In this document: one piece after another, positions 1-6,395 of the stretch
Position numbering within the stretch: position 1 is the stretch's first letter
Layout of the letters: the number at the start of each line of letters is the position of its first letter
The notes under the pieces: model-generated
Told to the model about the DNA's origin: nothing
Seen by the model: the letters and a program-made list of their open reading frames with translations, nothing else
Databases searched by the model: none
Position numbers and translations under genes: made by a program
Source of the DNA: an uncultured Collinsella sp.
Lineage (GTDB): Bacteria; Actinomycetota; Coriobacteriia; Coriobacteriales; Coriobacteriaceae
Direction of reading: 5' to 3'
DNA length: 7,348 nt
Assembly (NCBI GenBank): GCA_902494465.1
Contig: CABUTH010000097.1
Span: 1-7,348 of the forward strand

Positions 1-1440
<1,440 letters not shown>

Positions 1441-1487
1441 GCGGATCCTTTCTTGCATTGAGTGCATTACGTCGATGTAACCGCCCT

Positions 1488-1493
1488 ATTGTA
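1488..1493 (-). promoter_or_regulatory. Putative -10 element of prfC
   Basis: On the minus strand this reads TACAAT within CTACAATA, 47 bases upstream of the prfC ATG. The same 8-mer lies about 40 bases upstream of the CLC gene. The hexamer 17 bases further upstream (GCCCTA) is a poor -35, so the call rests on the -10 and its placement. Confidence 0.4.
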
Positions 1494-1539
1494 GCCGCGA
1501 AATCCCGCTCTAGGGCGCCTATCAGGACAAATTCATCAG

Positions 1540-1563
1540 TTGGGGCCTGGGTAGCCGGCCCAA
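1540..1563. repeat. Imperfect inverted repeat in the divergent gap
   Basis: TTGGGGCC (1540-1547) pairs with GGCCCAA (1557-1563) with one bulged G around a 9-base loop. It lies upstream of the likely -35 of the GntR operon and upstream of prfC. It is not followed by a T-run in either direction, so it is not a terminator. It could be a protein-binding site or chance in GC-rich DNA. Confidence 0.25.
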
Positions 1564-1577
1564 TCCGTATTTGCCTC

Positions 1578-1607
1578 TTGCATAACTGTGCATAGTGTAT
1601 ATATACT
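1578..1607 (+). promoter_or_regulatory. Putative promoter of the GntR/ABC operon
   Basis: TTGCAT (1578-1583) and TATACT (1602-1607) are good -35 and -10 matches separated by 18 bases. Transcription would start near 1613-1615, leaving a leader of about 40 bases before the GTG start at 1656. The -10 lies inside the AT-rich palindromic stretch proposed as an operator, so repressor binding would block RNA polymerase. Confidence 0.55.
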
Positions 1608-1628
1608 GTGCTTACCGGTTATATACAC
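1594..1628. promoter_or_regulatory. Putative operator for the YtrA-type GntR repressor
   Basis: GTGTATATA (1595-1603) and TATATACAC (1620-1628) are exact 9-bp inverted arms separated by 16 bases. The left arm also lies in a local near-palindrome AGTGTATATATACT (1594-1607; 6 of 7 pairs match). This AT-rich block stands out from GC-rich surroundings and covers the likely -10. GntR dimers bind inverted repeats, and B. subtilis YtrA is recalled to use AGTGTA/TACACT half-sites, which resemble these arms although the spacing differs. Autoregulation is inferred. Confidence 0.5.
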
Positions 1629-1655
1629 GTGTAGCCCAACAGCTAAGGAGCCGCT

Positions 1656-2036
1656 GTGGACATCATCCTATCCAATTCGAGCGACAAGCCCATCTACGAG
1701 CAGATATCCTCGCAGGTCAAAGCTCAAATCCTTTCGGGCACGCTCGCCGCGGGAGCCAAACTCCCCAGCATCCGCGCACTCGCGAGCGACCTGGGCGTGA
1801 GCGTCATCACCACCAAGCGCGCCTACGCCGATCTGGAGCAGCTCGGGTTTATCTGTACCGTGCAGGGCAAGGGCTGCTTTGTTGCCGACGGCAACAAAGA
1901 ACTCTTGCGTGAAAACCAGCTCTGCCATATCGAAGAGCTGCTTACGCAGGCGGCAGAACAAGCCGAAGCCCTGGGCGTCACGCGCGACAAACTGCACGAG
2001 ATGCTCGACCTGGTAGCCCCCGAAACCATGCAGTAG
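1656..2036 (+). CDS. GntR-family transcriptional regulator, YtrA subfamily
   Basis: DNA-binding repressor of 126 residues, the usual short length for the YtrA subfamily. A winged helix-turn-helix spans about residues 10-78: PIYEQISSQVKAQILSG opens it, LPSIRALASDLGVSVITTKR is the recognition region, and GKGCFVA ends the wing. The remaining 45 or so residues form a short helical tail likely used for dimerisation, with no room for the FCD or UTRA ligand domains of larger GntR proteins. The start is GTG, chosen because TAAGGAG (1644-1650) lies 5 bases upstream. The ABC ATPase gene follows after 23 bases, the standard arrangement in which this regulator represses its own export operon. The inducer cannot be read from the sequence; relatives respond to cell-wall-active antibiotics or other envelope stress. 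Confidence 0.92.
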   Translation: MDIILSNSSDKPIYEQISSQVKAQILSGTLAAGAKLPSIRALASDLGVSVITTKRAYADLEQLGFICTVQGKGCFVADGNKELLRENQLCHIEELLTQAAEQAEALGVTRDKLHEMLDLVAPETMQ

Positions 2037-2059
2037 CCATCTGCAAGAAAGGCTATACC

Positions 2060-2941
2060 ATGCAAAACTTGTTAGAACTCAAAAGTGTCTCACGCCGCGT
2101 GAGCGACCGTTTTTCGCTGCGTGATGTCACGCTCGCCGTGGAGCCCGGCCAGATTGTTGGCTTTGTGGGCGCTAACGGTGCCGGCAAGACAACGACCATT
2201 CGCGCCGCGCTCGGGCTTATCAAGCTCGATGCCGGCGAGGTGCGCCTGTTTGGGCAGCGCTGTGGCGCCGACGCGCCCGATGAGACACAGCGCTGCCTGC
2301 GCTCCCGCGTCGGTCTCGTCCTGGACACATGCCCCTTCCCTTCAACGCTCAAGGTGGGCCAGATCGAGGCACTCGTAGGCCCGGCGTACCCCACGTGGGA
2401 CCGCAAAACGTTCGTCGGATTCATCGACCGATTTGGCCTCGATCCCAAGACAAAGGTCAAGGACCTCTCCCGCGGCATGGGCATGAAACTGCAGCTTGCC
2501 TGTGCACTCAGCCATAATGCCAAGCTACTCCTTTTGGACGAAGCCACCGCGGGCCTCGATCCCATGGCGCGCGAGGAACTGCTCGATGAGCTGCTTGCTT
2601 TTGTCGCCGACGGCCAGCACAGCGTGCTGCTCTCGAGCCACATTACGTCCGACCTCGATCGCGCCGCCGACCGCGTCATCTGCATCGATAACGGCTCGAT
2701 TGTGTTTGACCTGCCGCGCGAGGACATTACCGACCGAGCCGGCATCGCCCACTGCACCCAAGCGCAGGCCGCCAAGCTTATGGCTTGCGTCGAAGGTGCC
2801 CATGCCGCCCGCCACGCCTACAGCGTGGACGTGCTCGTGCCCAACCGTCGCGAAACGCTCGAGGCCTTTCCCGAGATTCCCTGCGATCGGGTAACCATTG
2901 ACGACTATCTTCGCCTCACGCTGAAAGGGGCTTCAAAATGA
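2060..2941 (+). CDS. ABC transporter ATP-binding protein (YtrB/BcrA-like)
   Basis: Cytoplasmic ATPase of 293 residues that would energise the permease encoded immediately downstream. Visible motifs are Walker A GANGAGKTT (37-45), signature LSRGM (136-140), Walker B LLLLDE (156-161), D-loop AGLD (164-167) and switch histidine H194 in LLSSH. The region that normally carries the Q-loop glutamine reads VGLVLDTCPFPSTL (about 84-97) with no Gln, so that residue appears substituted. About 70 residues after the nucleotide-binding domain form a C-terminal extension, as in drug and lantibiotic exporter ATPases of the ABC-2 group. A site AGAAAGG (2046-2052) precedes the ATG by 7 bases. The stop overlaps the permease start in ATGA, implying translational coupling. 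The substrate is unknown; peptide antibiotic or lipid-related cargo is typical of the group. Confidence 0.93.
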   Translation: MQNLLELKSVSRRVSDRFSLRDVTLAVEPGQIVGFVGANGAGKTTTIRAALGLIKLDAGEVRLFGQRCGADAPDETQRCLRSRVGLVLDTCPFPSTLKVGQIEALVGPAYPTWDRKTFVGFIDRFGLDPKTKVKDLSRGMGMKLQLACALSHNAKLLLLDEATAGLDPMAREELLDELLAFVADGQHSVLLSSHITSDLDRAADRVICIDNGSIVFDLPREDITDRAGIAHCTQAQAAKLMACVEGAHAARHAYSVDVLVPNRRETLEAFPEIPCDRVTIDDYLRLTLKGASK

Positions 2942-3636
2942 AACGCGCCTTTATGTCCGAGCTCGCCATCGCTCGCACGCTCATCCCGAGCATTGCGGGC
3001 GTCGGCCTGTTCATCTTCGTCGTGCTAACCCTTGCCAACGCATCGGACGGCGATTCCGGTATAAGCGCCGGCGCCTGCGCGGTCAGCGCCATGTCGCCCA
3101 TCATAATCATGAACTCACTGGCTGGCTACGATAACCAAAACGGCTGGGAGCGCTATCGGGCAACGCTGCCGTTCTCGCGCAAAGACATCATCTGCGCACG
3201 CTACCTGTGCATTATTGCTTTCTCGGCCGTCATGGCATGCGCCGCCGTGCTTTTGAACATCATCGCCCTTCCGTTCTTCGATCACACGGGCATTCCCTCG
3301 ACGGGACAGACCGTCTTTGAGATCACAATAGCCTCCGCCGCATCGATGCTCATCTCCCTCATGATGGTGTTTTTGGCACAGCCGCTGTTCTTTCGATTTG
3401 GACACATGGAGGCGCTGCGCCTTTCCGTCGGCCTGTTTGCCCTGATGGGCTGCGGTACCATGGCAATGCTGAGCTCTTCCAACCCCATTAGCAACTGGCT
3501 CATGTCGATTGCCGGAGCGAATCCCGATCCTGCCGTCCTTGGCGGTCTGTGCGCAGGAATTGCCGTACTGGCCCTCGCGCTATGTGCAATCAGCTGCACC
3601 GTCAGCACCAAGGTCTATCGAGCACGCGATCTGTAG
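2938..3636 (+). CDS. ABC-2 type transporter permease
   Basis: Integral membrane partner of the preceding ATPase, 232 residues, with about six hydrophobic segments near residues 13-34, 42-60, 87-112, 127-147, 160-178 and 199-221. The cytoplasmic stretch after segment 2 reads DNQNGWERYRATLPFSRKDI (65-84), a hallmark of the small ABC-2 permeases that pair with YtrA/YtrB-type genes (ABC2_membrane_5-like). The tail TKVYRARDL is also typical. AAAGGGG (2924-2930), inside the ATPase gene, lies 7 bases before the ATG, and the two genes overlap by 4 bp. No extracellular domain or peptidase motif is present, so substrate processing is not suggested. It probably works as a homodimer with two ATPase subunits. 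This is the last gene of the operon. Confidence 0.9.
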   Translation: MKRAFMSELAIARTLIPSIAGVGLFIFVVLTLANASDGDSGISAGACAVSAMSPIIIMNSLAGYDNQNGWERYRATLPFSRKDIICARYLCIIAFSAVMACAAVLLNIIALPFFDHTGIPSTGQTVFEITIASAASMLISLMMVFLAQPLFFRFGHMEALRLSVGLFALMGCGTMAMLSSSNPISNWLMSIAGANPDPAVLGGLCAGIAVLALALCAISCTVSTKVYRARDL

Positions 3637-3690
3637 CCACGCGAGTCTCAATCCACGAAGGGCGCGATCGCCGCCCCTCCCCGCAAATCC

Positions 3691-3722
3691 GTGGCAAACG
3701 GCATGTCCCTGGCGTGCGCCAC
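3691..3722. terminator. Possible hairpin in the convergent gap
   Basis: The 90-bp gap between the convergent permease and CLC genes contains GTGGC (3691-3695) pairing with GCCAC (3718-3722), enclosing weaker pairing. A second candidate, GGGCG (3660-3664) with CGCCC (3672-3676), lies just left. Neither is followed by a clear T-run, so a classic intrinsic terminator is not shown. The position between two gene ends is the main support. Confidence 0.25.
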
Positions 3723-3726
3723 CGTA

Positions 3727-5031
3727 CTACTTGCGCAGCGGCTTGGGCAGTGGAATGCCGGCGGCGATGACAGCCGCGATGATCATGCAGACGATACCCT
3801 TGAGTGGGAAGCACATGAGCAGCAGGCCCACGACCATGACCGGCTGGCGCATGACCGCACCCATCGTCGATGCCGTGCAGACGGCGACGCAAAAGACTGG
3901 ATCGGCGCCGGTGAGGATGGCAAGGCCGTAGCCCAGGCTCACACCCGAGAAGATAACCGGGAAGAAGTGGCCTCCGCGCCAACCAAGGTTGATGAGGGCG
4001 GGCGTCAGCATGGCCTTAACAAGACCGGTCGCGATAAGCACGCCAGCGGGAATGGTCAGGTAGGTTTCCATGAGCACGTCGGCCTGGGTCTCGCCGGCAA
4101 ACATGGTGTAGGGCAGAACCGTGCCACAGATGGCGAGCGCCAGACCGGCTAGCATGGCCTTGACGACAGGACGCTCCCCTATTGCATGAGACAGTGCCTC
4201 GCTCGCATGCTCAGAGACAAAGTACAGCCATCCGCAAACGGTGCCGACCACCGCCAGCGGAATGAGCCAGACAAGTTCCAGGTTGCCCACCACGGCAGCC
4301 TCGAACCTCGGCATGCCCATGCCGCCGCCCATGAGCTGGCCGAGCAGCAGGTAGGTGCCCAGACCACCGGCAATCGCAATGCCGTAGACCACCGTCTTTT
4401 GCGCCTTGGGCAGCTTGATGGTGATCTCGCCGGACGCGGATTCATCGTCGGCGTCTTCGCCCTGGCCGTCAGTACTTCCGGCAAGCGGCGCCACAAAGCC
4501 AAACACGGGCGCGGTAAAGAGCGCCGTCAGGGCAGCCTGGGTGCCCAGCAGCGTAAGCTCCCTAAACTCGGCACCAAAGCGGCGCATGCGGTCGCCGACC
4601 CAGCTGCACAGGCCCGCGATGACGCCGGTCAGACCGGCTTCCGGTCCAATACTTCCGCCAAACAGCAACGGCAGCAGCGCCGCAATCGACAGCTTGCCCA
4701 GATTGTCGTACGGGTAGCGACCGTCTTGCTTGACCTTGGCCATGACCTGGTTGAGGTCGTCGGTCTTGGCGCCCGTCATCTTTTCGTACAGGCCAATCAC
4801 CAAGCCGCCCAGCAGGCAGACGAAAAACGGGTATGGCAGAAAGCCAAACGGGCCGCTGGCAAGCTCGGGCGAAGCGACGCCCAGCGCGTGTGGAATCTCG
4901 GTCCATAGATAGTCGATGCCGTGCTCCATCGCAAAGAAGAACAGCCAGACTGCGGCACCTGCGAACGCACCGGTCACGGCAACGCTAACTAAAAACAGCG
5001 CGCGGTTTGTGGGTTTGGCAAGGTTATCCAT
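3727..5031 (-). CDS. CLC-family chloride channel / anion transporter, divergent
   Basis: Polytopic membrane protein of 434 residues, about the length of bacterial CLC proteins lacking CBS domains. Two family signatures are visible. GGSIGPEAGLTG (125-136) corresponds to the GREGP segment, with E131 at the place of the gating glutamate. GWRGGHFFPVIFSGVSLG (350-367) corresponds to the conserved GGIFAP-type segment of the second half. Oddities: the usual GSGIPE segment near residue 87 reads GAKTDD, so the central serine that coordinates anion seems absent. A strongly acidic hydrophilic insert occupies about residues 186-207. GGGAGGA (minus strand, 5036-5042) lies 4 bases before the ATG. It is downstream of the LOG gene on the same strand but separated by 125 bp with its own promoter-like site. 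Chloride/proton exchange or anion flux is inferred from the family; ion selectivity is not established. Confidence 0.88.
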   Translation of the reverse strand: MDNLAKPTNRALFLVSVAVTGAFAGAAVWLFFFAMEHGIDYLWTEIPHALGVASPELASGPFGFLPYPFFVCLLGGLVIGLYEKMTGAKTDDLNQVMAKVKQDGRYPYDNLGKLSIAALLPLLFGGSIGPEAGLTGVIAGLCSWVGDRMRRFGAEFRELTLLGTQAALTALFTAPVFGFVAPLAGSTDGQGEDADDESASGEITIKLPKAQKTVVYGIAIAGGLGTYLLLGQLMGGGMGMPRFEAAVVGNLELVWLIPLAVVGTVCGWLYFVSEHASEALSHAIGERPVVKAMLAGLALAICGTVLPYTMFAGETQADVLMETYLTIPAGVLIATGLVKAMLTPALINLGWRGGHFFPVIFSGVSLGYGLAILTGADPVFCVAVCTASTMGAVMRQPVMVVGLLLMCFPLKGIVCMIIAAVIAAGIPLPKPLRK

Positions 5032-5070
5032 CGGGTCCTCCCGCGGTCAAAGTCGACATAGATACGTTTT

Positions 5071-5098
5071 ATTGTAGAGCGAGTGTGGCCCAGACAAG
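5071..5098 (-). promoter_or_regulatory. Putative promoter of the CLC gene
   Basis: On the minus strand TACAAT (5071-5076) lies 39 bases before the CLC ATG. A partial -35, CTTGTC (5093-5098) with a 16-base spacer or TTGTCT (5092-5097) with 15, lies upstream. The -10 context CTACAATA (5070-5077) is identical to that upstream of prfC. Confidence 0.45.
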
Positions 5099-5108
5099 CC
5101 AACCGTCT

Positions 5109-5151
5109 GCGCCGCAAACGGCACCATTGGGAGCCATAGTGGGGCAGGCTC
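5109..5151 (-). terminator. Paired hairpins after the LOG gene
   Basis: Just past the LOG stop, read on the minus strand, GAGCC/GGCTC (5131-5135 with 5147-5151) forms a 5-bp stem. Then GTGCCG/CGGCGC (5109-5114 with 5119-5124) forms a 6-bp stem with one G-T pair and a 4-base loop. No T-run follows, so intrinsic termination is uncertain. They could mark the LOG transcript end upstream of the CLC promoter. Confidence 0.3.
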
Positions 5152-5156
5152 AAGGC

Positions 5157-5690
5157 TTATCCGTTGATAATCGAGGCAATCTCGCGCAAATCGTCGGCAA
5201 AGTAGATGCCGTGCTGGCGCTTCAGGCTCGAAAGCCCCTTATCAATCATGTGCCCGAGCAGCGCCTTGAGGTCGTTGTAGTAACCGTTCAGGTTGTACAA
5301 AATGCACGGCGCATCGAGATGCCCCAACGACACCGCGGACATGACCTCGGCAATCTCCTCGAGCGTGCCCGTCCCACCGGGAAAGGCGATGAACGCATCG
5401 CCGAGCTCAATCATCTTGGCCTTGCGCTCGGCCATATCGCTCGTCACGATAAGGTCGTCGATACCGTCATGCTGAAACTCGGCCTCGATAAAAAAGCTCG
5501 GCTCAACACCCGTCACATGTCCACCTGCCTCGAGCACGCTATCGGCGAGCGCACCCATCAGGCCCGACTTGGACCCGCCGTATACCAGCGCGTGTCCGTT
5601 GGAGCCAATCCAGTTGCCCAGCTCCTGCAGCGCGGGCAGAAACGCTGGGTCGTTACCAACGCTGGCACCCAGATACACGGTGATATTCAT
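5157..5690 (-). CDS. LOG-family nucleoside 5'-monophosphate phosphoribohydrolase
   Basis: Cytoplasmic Rossmann-like enzyme of 177 residues, a normal length for the LOG (TIGR00730) family. Family members cleave the base-ribose bond of cytokinin-type or other purine nucleoside monophosphates, giving free base and ribose 5-phosphate. Visible motifs are the nucleotide-binding segment YGGSKSGLMG (37-46), the MAERKAKM segment (86-93) with the conserved Arg, and the signature PGGTGTLEE (104-112) with the catalytic glutamates. The N-terminus MNITVYLGAS is the expected first strand. A G-rich site, GGGGGA (minus strand, about 5697-5702), lies 6 bases before the ATG. It sits 35 bp after the channel gene on the same strand, so cotranscription is likely. 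True substrate in bacteria is often unknown, and the genomic context here does not reveal it. Confidence 0.92.
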   Translation of the reverse strand: MNITVYLGASVGNDPAFLPALQELGNWIGSNGHALVYGGSKSGLMGALADSVLEAGGHVTGVEPSFFIEAEFQHDGIDDLIVTSDMAERKAKMIELGDAFIAFPGGTGTLEEIAEVMSAVSLGHLDAPCILYNLNGYYNDLKALLGHMIDKGLSSLKRQHGIYFADDLREIASIING

Positions 5691-5725
5691 ATTCAGTCCC
5701 CCAATCGTGACGCGCGGCGCCCGTT

Positions 5726-6151
5726 CTAGCGTTGGCGGCGGCGATATTCGCGCACGCGGCGCGACAGGTCGGCGAGCTCATCGCGGTCGAGTTCTTCCAA
5801 ATGCTCAAGATCGTCCATAAAGCGCGCCATGGTGTCCTTTTGGCGCAGCTTGATGAGCGTATTGCAGTAGCTCACCGCCACGCCCGTAAGCATGGCGATA
5901 TAGAAGATACTGATGACGCTTAGGATGACGGTAATGGCGCGGGCAACCGGCGTTTCTGCCGGAATGTCGCCAAAGCCGATCGTCGAGACCGTCTCAAAGC
6001 TAAACCACAGGCCATCGCCAAACGTAAGGGTCGTGGGCTCGGACAGCCAGACGGCCGTCGAGCACAGCAGATAGAAGACGAGGAACAGCTCCGTACTGCG
6101 CACGAAGCCCGCCTGGCGCAGTACGTCAGCAAGTGTCCTGAGCTTTTTCAT
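5726..6151 (-). CDS. Two-transmembrane potassium channel family protein
   Basis: Small pore-forming membrane protein of 141 residues. It has a first membrane helix at about residues 21-37, a pore helix at about 46-57, the selectivity filter TIGFGD (57-62, compare TVGYGD) and a second helix at about 69-96. A charged tail follows at 101-141 (KLRQKD...LEHLEELDRDELADLSRRVREYRRR) that looks helical or coiled-coil. There is no voltage-sensor, RCK or cyclic-nucleotide domain, so gating is not evident. It would assemble as a tetramer in the membrane. The frame stays open to 6214, but I place the start at the ATG of MKKLRTL because GGAAGGGG lies just upstream on the minus strand, while the longer start adds an unlikely arginine-rich stretch. 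LOG follows after 35 bp. Potassium selectivity is inferred from the filter; GFG filters also occur in K+ channels. Confidence 0.9.
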   Translation of the reverse strand: MKKLRTLADVLRQAGFVRSTELFLVFYLLCSTAVWLSEPTTLTFGDGLWFSFETVSTIGFGDIPAETPVARAITVILSVISIFYIAMLTGVAVSYCNTLIKLRQKDTMARFMDDLEHLEELDRDELADLSRRVREYRRRQR

Positions 6152-6191
6152 CGCGACCCCTTCCACGGACAACCAATCACGTTCGCTCGGT

Positions 6192-6197
6192 ATTGTC
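6192..6197 (-). promoter_or_regulatory. Putative -10 element of the channel/LOG genes
   Basis: On the minus strand this reads GACAAT (in GGACAATA), 40 bases before the channel ATG. That matches the placement and the ACAATA core seen upstream of prfC and CLC. The -35 position (about 6215-6220, TTTCGT) is weak and abuts the 27-bp repeat array. Confidence 0.35.
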
Positions 6198-6218
6198 CCA
6201 CGCCTCCCCCGCAAACGA

Positions 6219-6304
6219 AACTAGTCGTTGGGGACGTTCTTAAATGACTAGTCAAACAAGAACGTCCCCAATGACCAGTCGTTTAATAACGTCCCCAATG
6301 ACTG
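6219..6304. repeat. 27-bp-period palindromic repeat array with one inverted spacer
   Basis: Four copies of a near-palindromic core start exactly 27 bases apart: AACTAGTC (6219), GACTAGTC (6246), GACCAGTC (6273) and a decayed GACT at 6300. Between them lie three 19-base spacers. Spacers 2 (6254-6272) and 3 (6281-6299) both end in AACGTCCCCAAT. Spacer 1 (6227-6245) is the reverse complement of that pattern, matching spacer 3 at 16 of 19 and spacer 2 at 15 of 19. As a result TTGGGGACGTTCTT (6228-6241) and AAGAACGTCCCCAA (6258-6271) form a perfect 14-bp stem, extendable outward to about 22 bp with one G-T pair and one mismatch. The array lies between divergent genes. It resembles a REP/MITE-like element, but no transposase is nearby. 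Confidence 0.85.
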
Positions 6305-6333
6305 CCGGGCGGGACCGTTTAGCGGTGCAGCTG

Positions 6334-6361
6334 CCGACTGGGCAGGCTGAGCTGGTATCCT
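6334..6361 (+). promoter_or_regulatory. Weak putative promoter of the sensor gene
   Basis: TATCCT (6356-6361) is a fair -10, with CCGACT (6334-6339) 16 bases upstream as a poor -35. A small hairpin, CTGCC (6331-6335) with GGCAG (6341-6345), overlaps the -35. The GTG start lies 34 bases downstream of the -10. Support is positional more than by consensus. Confidence 0.25.
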
Positions 6362-6395
6362 TATGCGGTAATGTCTCGATTCGTTAGGATTGCAT

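Noticed and set aside
2053..2775. Minus-strand open frame of 240 codons opposite the ABC ATPase
   Set aside because: It is a Ser/Arg-rich shadow of a gene with intact Walker and signature motifs and a proper ribosome site.
4186..4908. Plus-strand open frame of 240 codons opposite CLC
   Set aside because: The translation is rich in Arg/Gln/His with no membrane helices or motifs. The minus strand encodes a coherent multi-helix CLC protein.
5007..5729. Plus-strand open frame of 240 codons opposite LOG
   Set aside because: The minus-strand frame has the PGGTGTLEE LOG signature; this is its antisense shadow.
6152..6214. N-terminal extension of the channel from an upstream ATG at 6214
   Set aside because: The internal ATG at 6151 has a good ribosome site and gives a normal channel N-terminus. 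The longer form would place the proposed -10 element inside the coding region.
6228..6271. Intrinsic terminator hairpin
   Set aside because: The stem is strong, but it lies between two divergent gene starts, has no T-run after it, and is part of a phased repeat.
6219..6304. Short CRISPR array
   Set aside because: The spacers are nearly the same sequence rather than unique, the cores are only 8 bp, and there are no cas genes.
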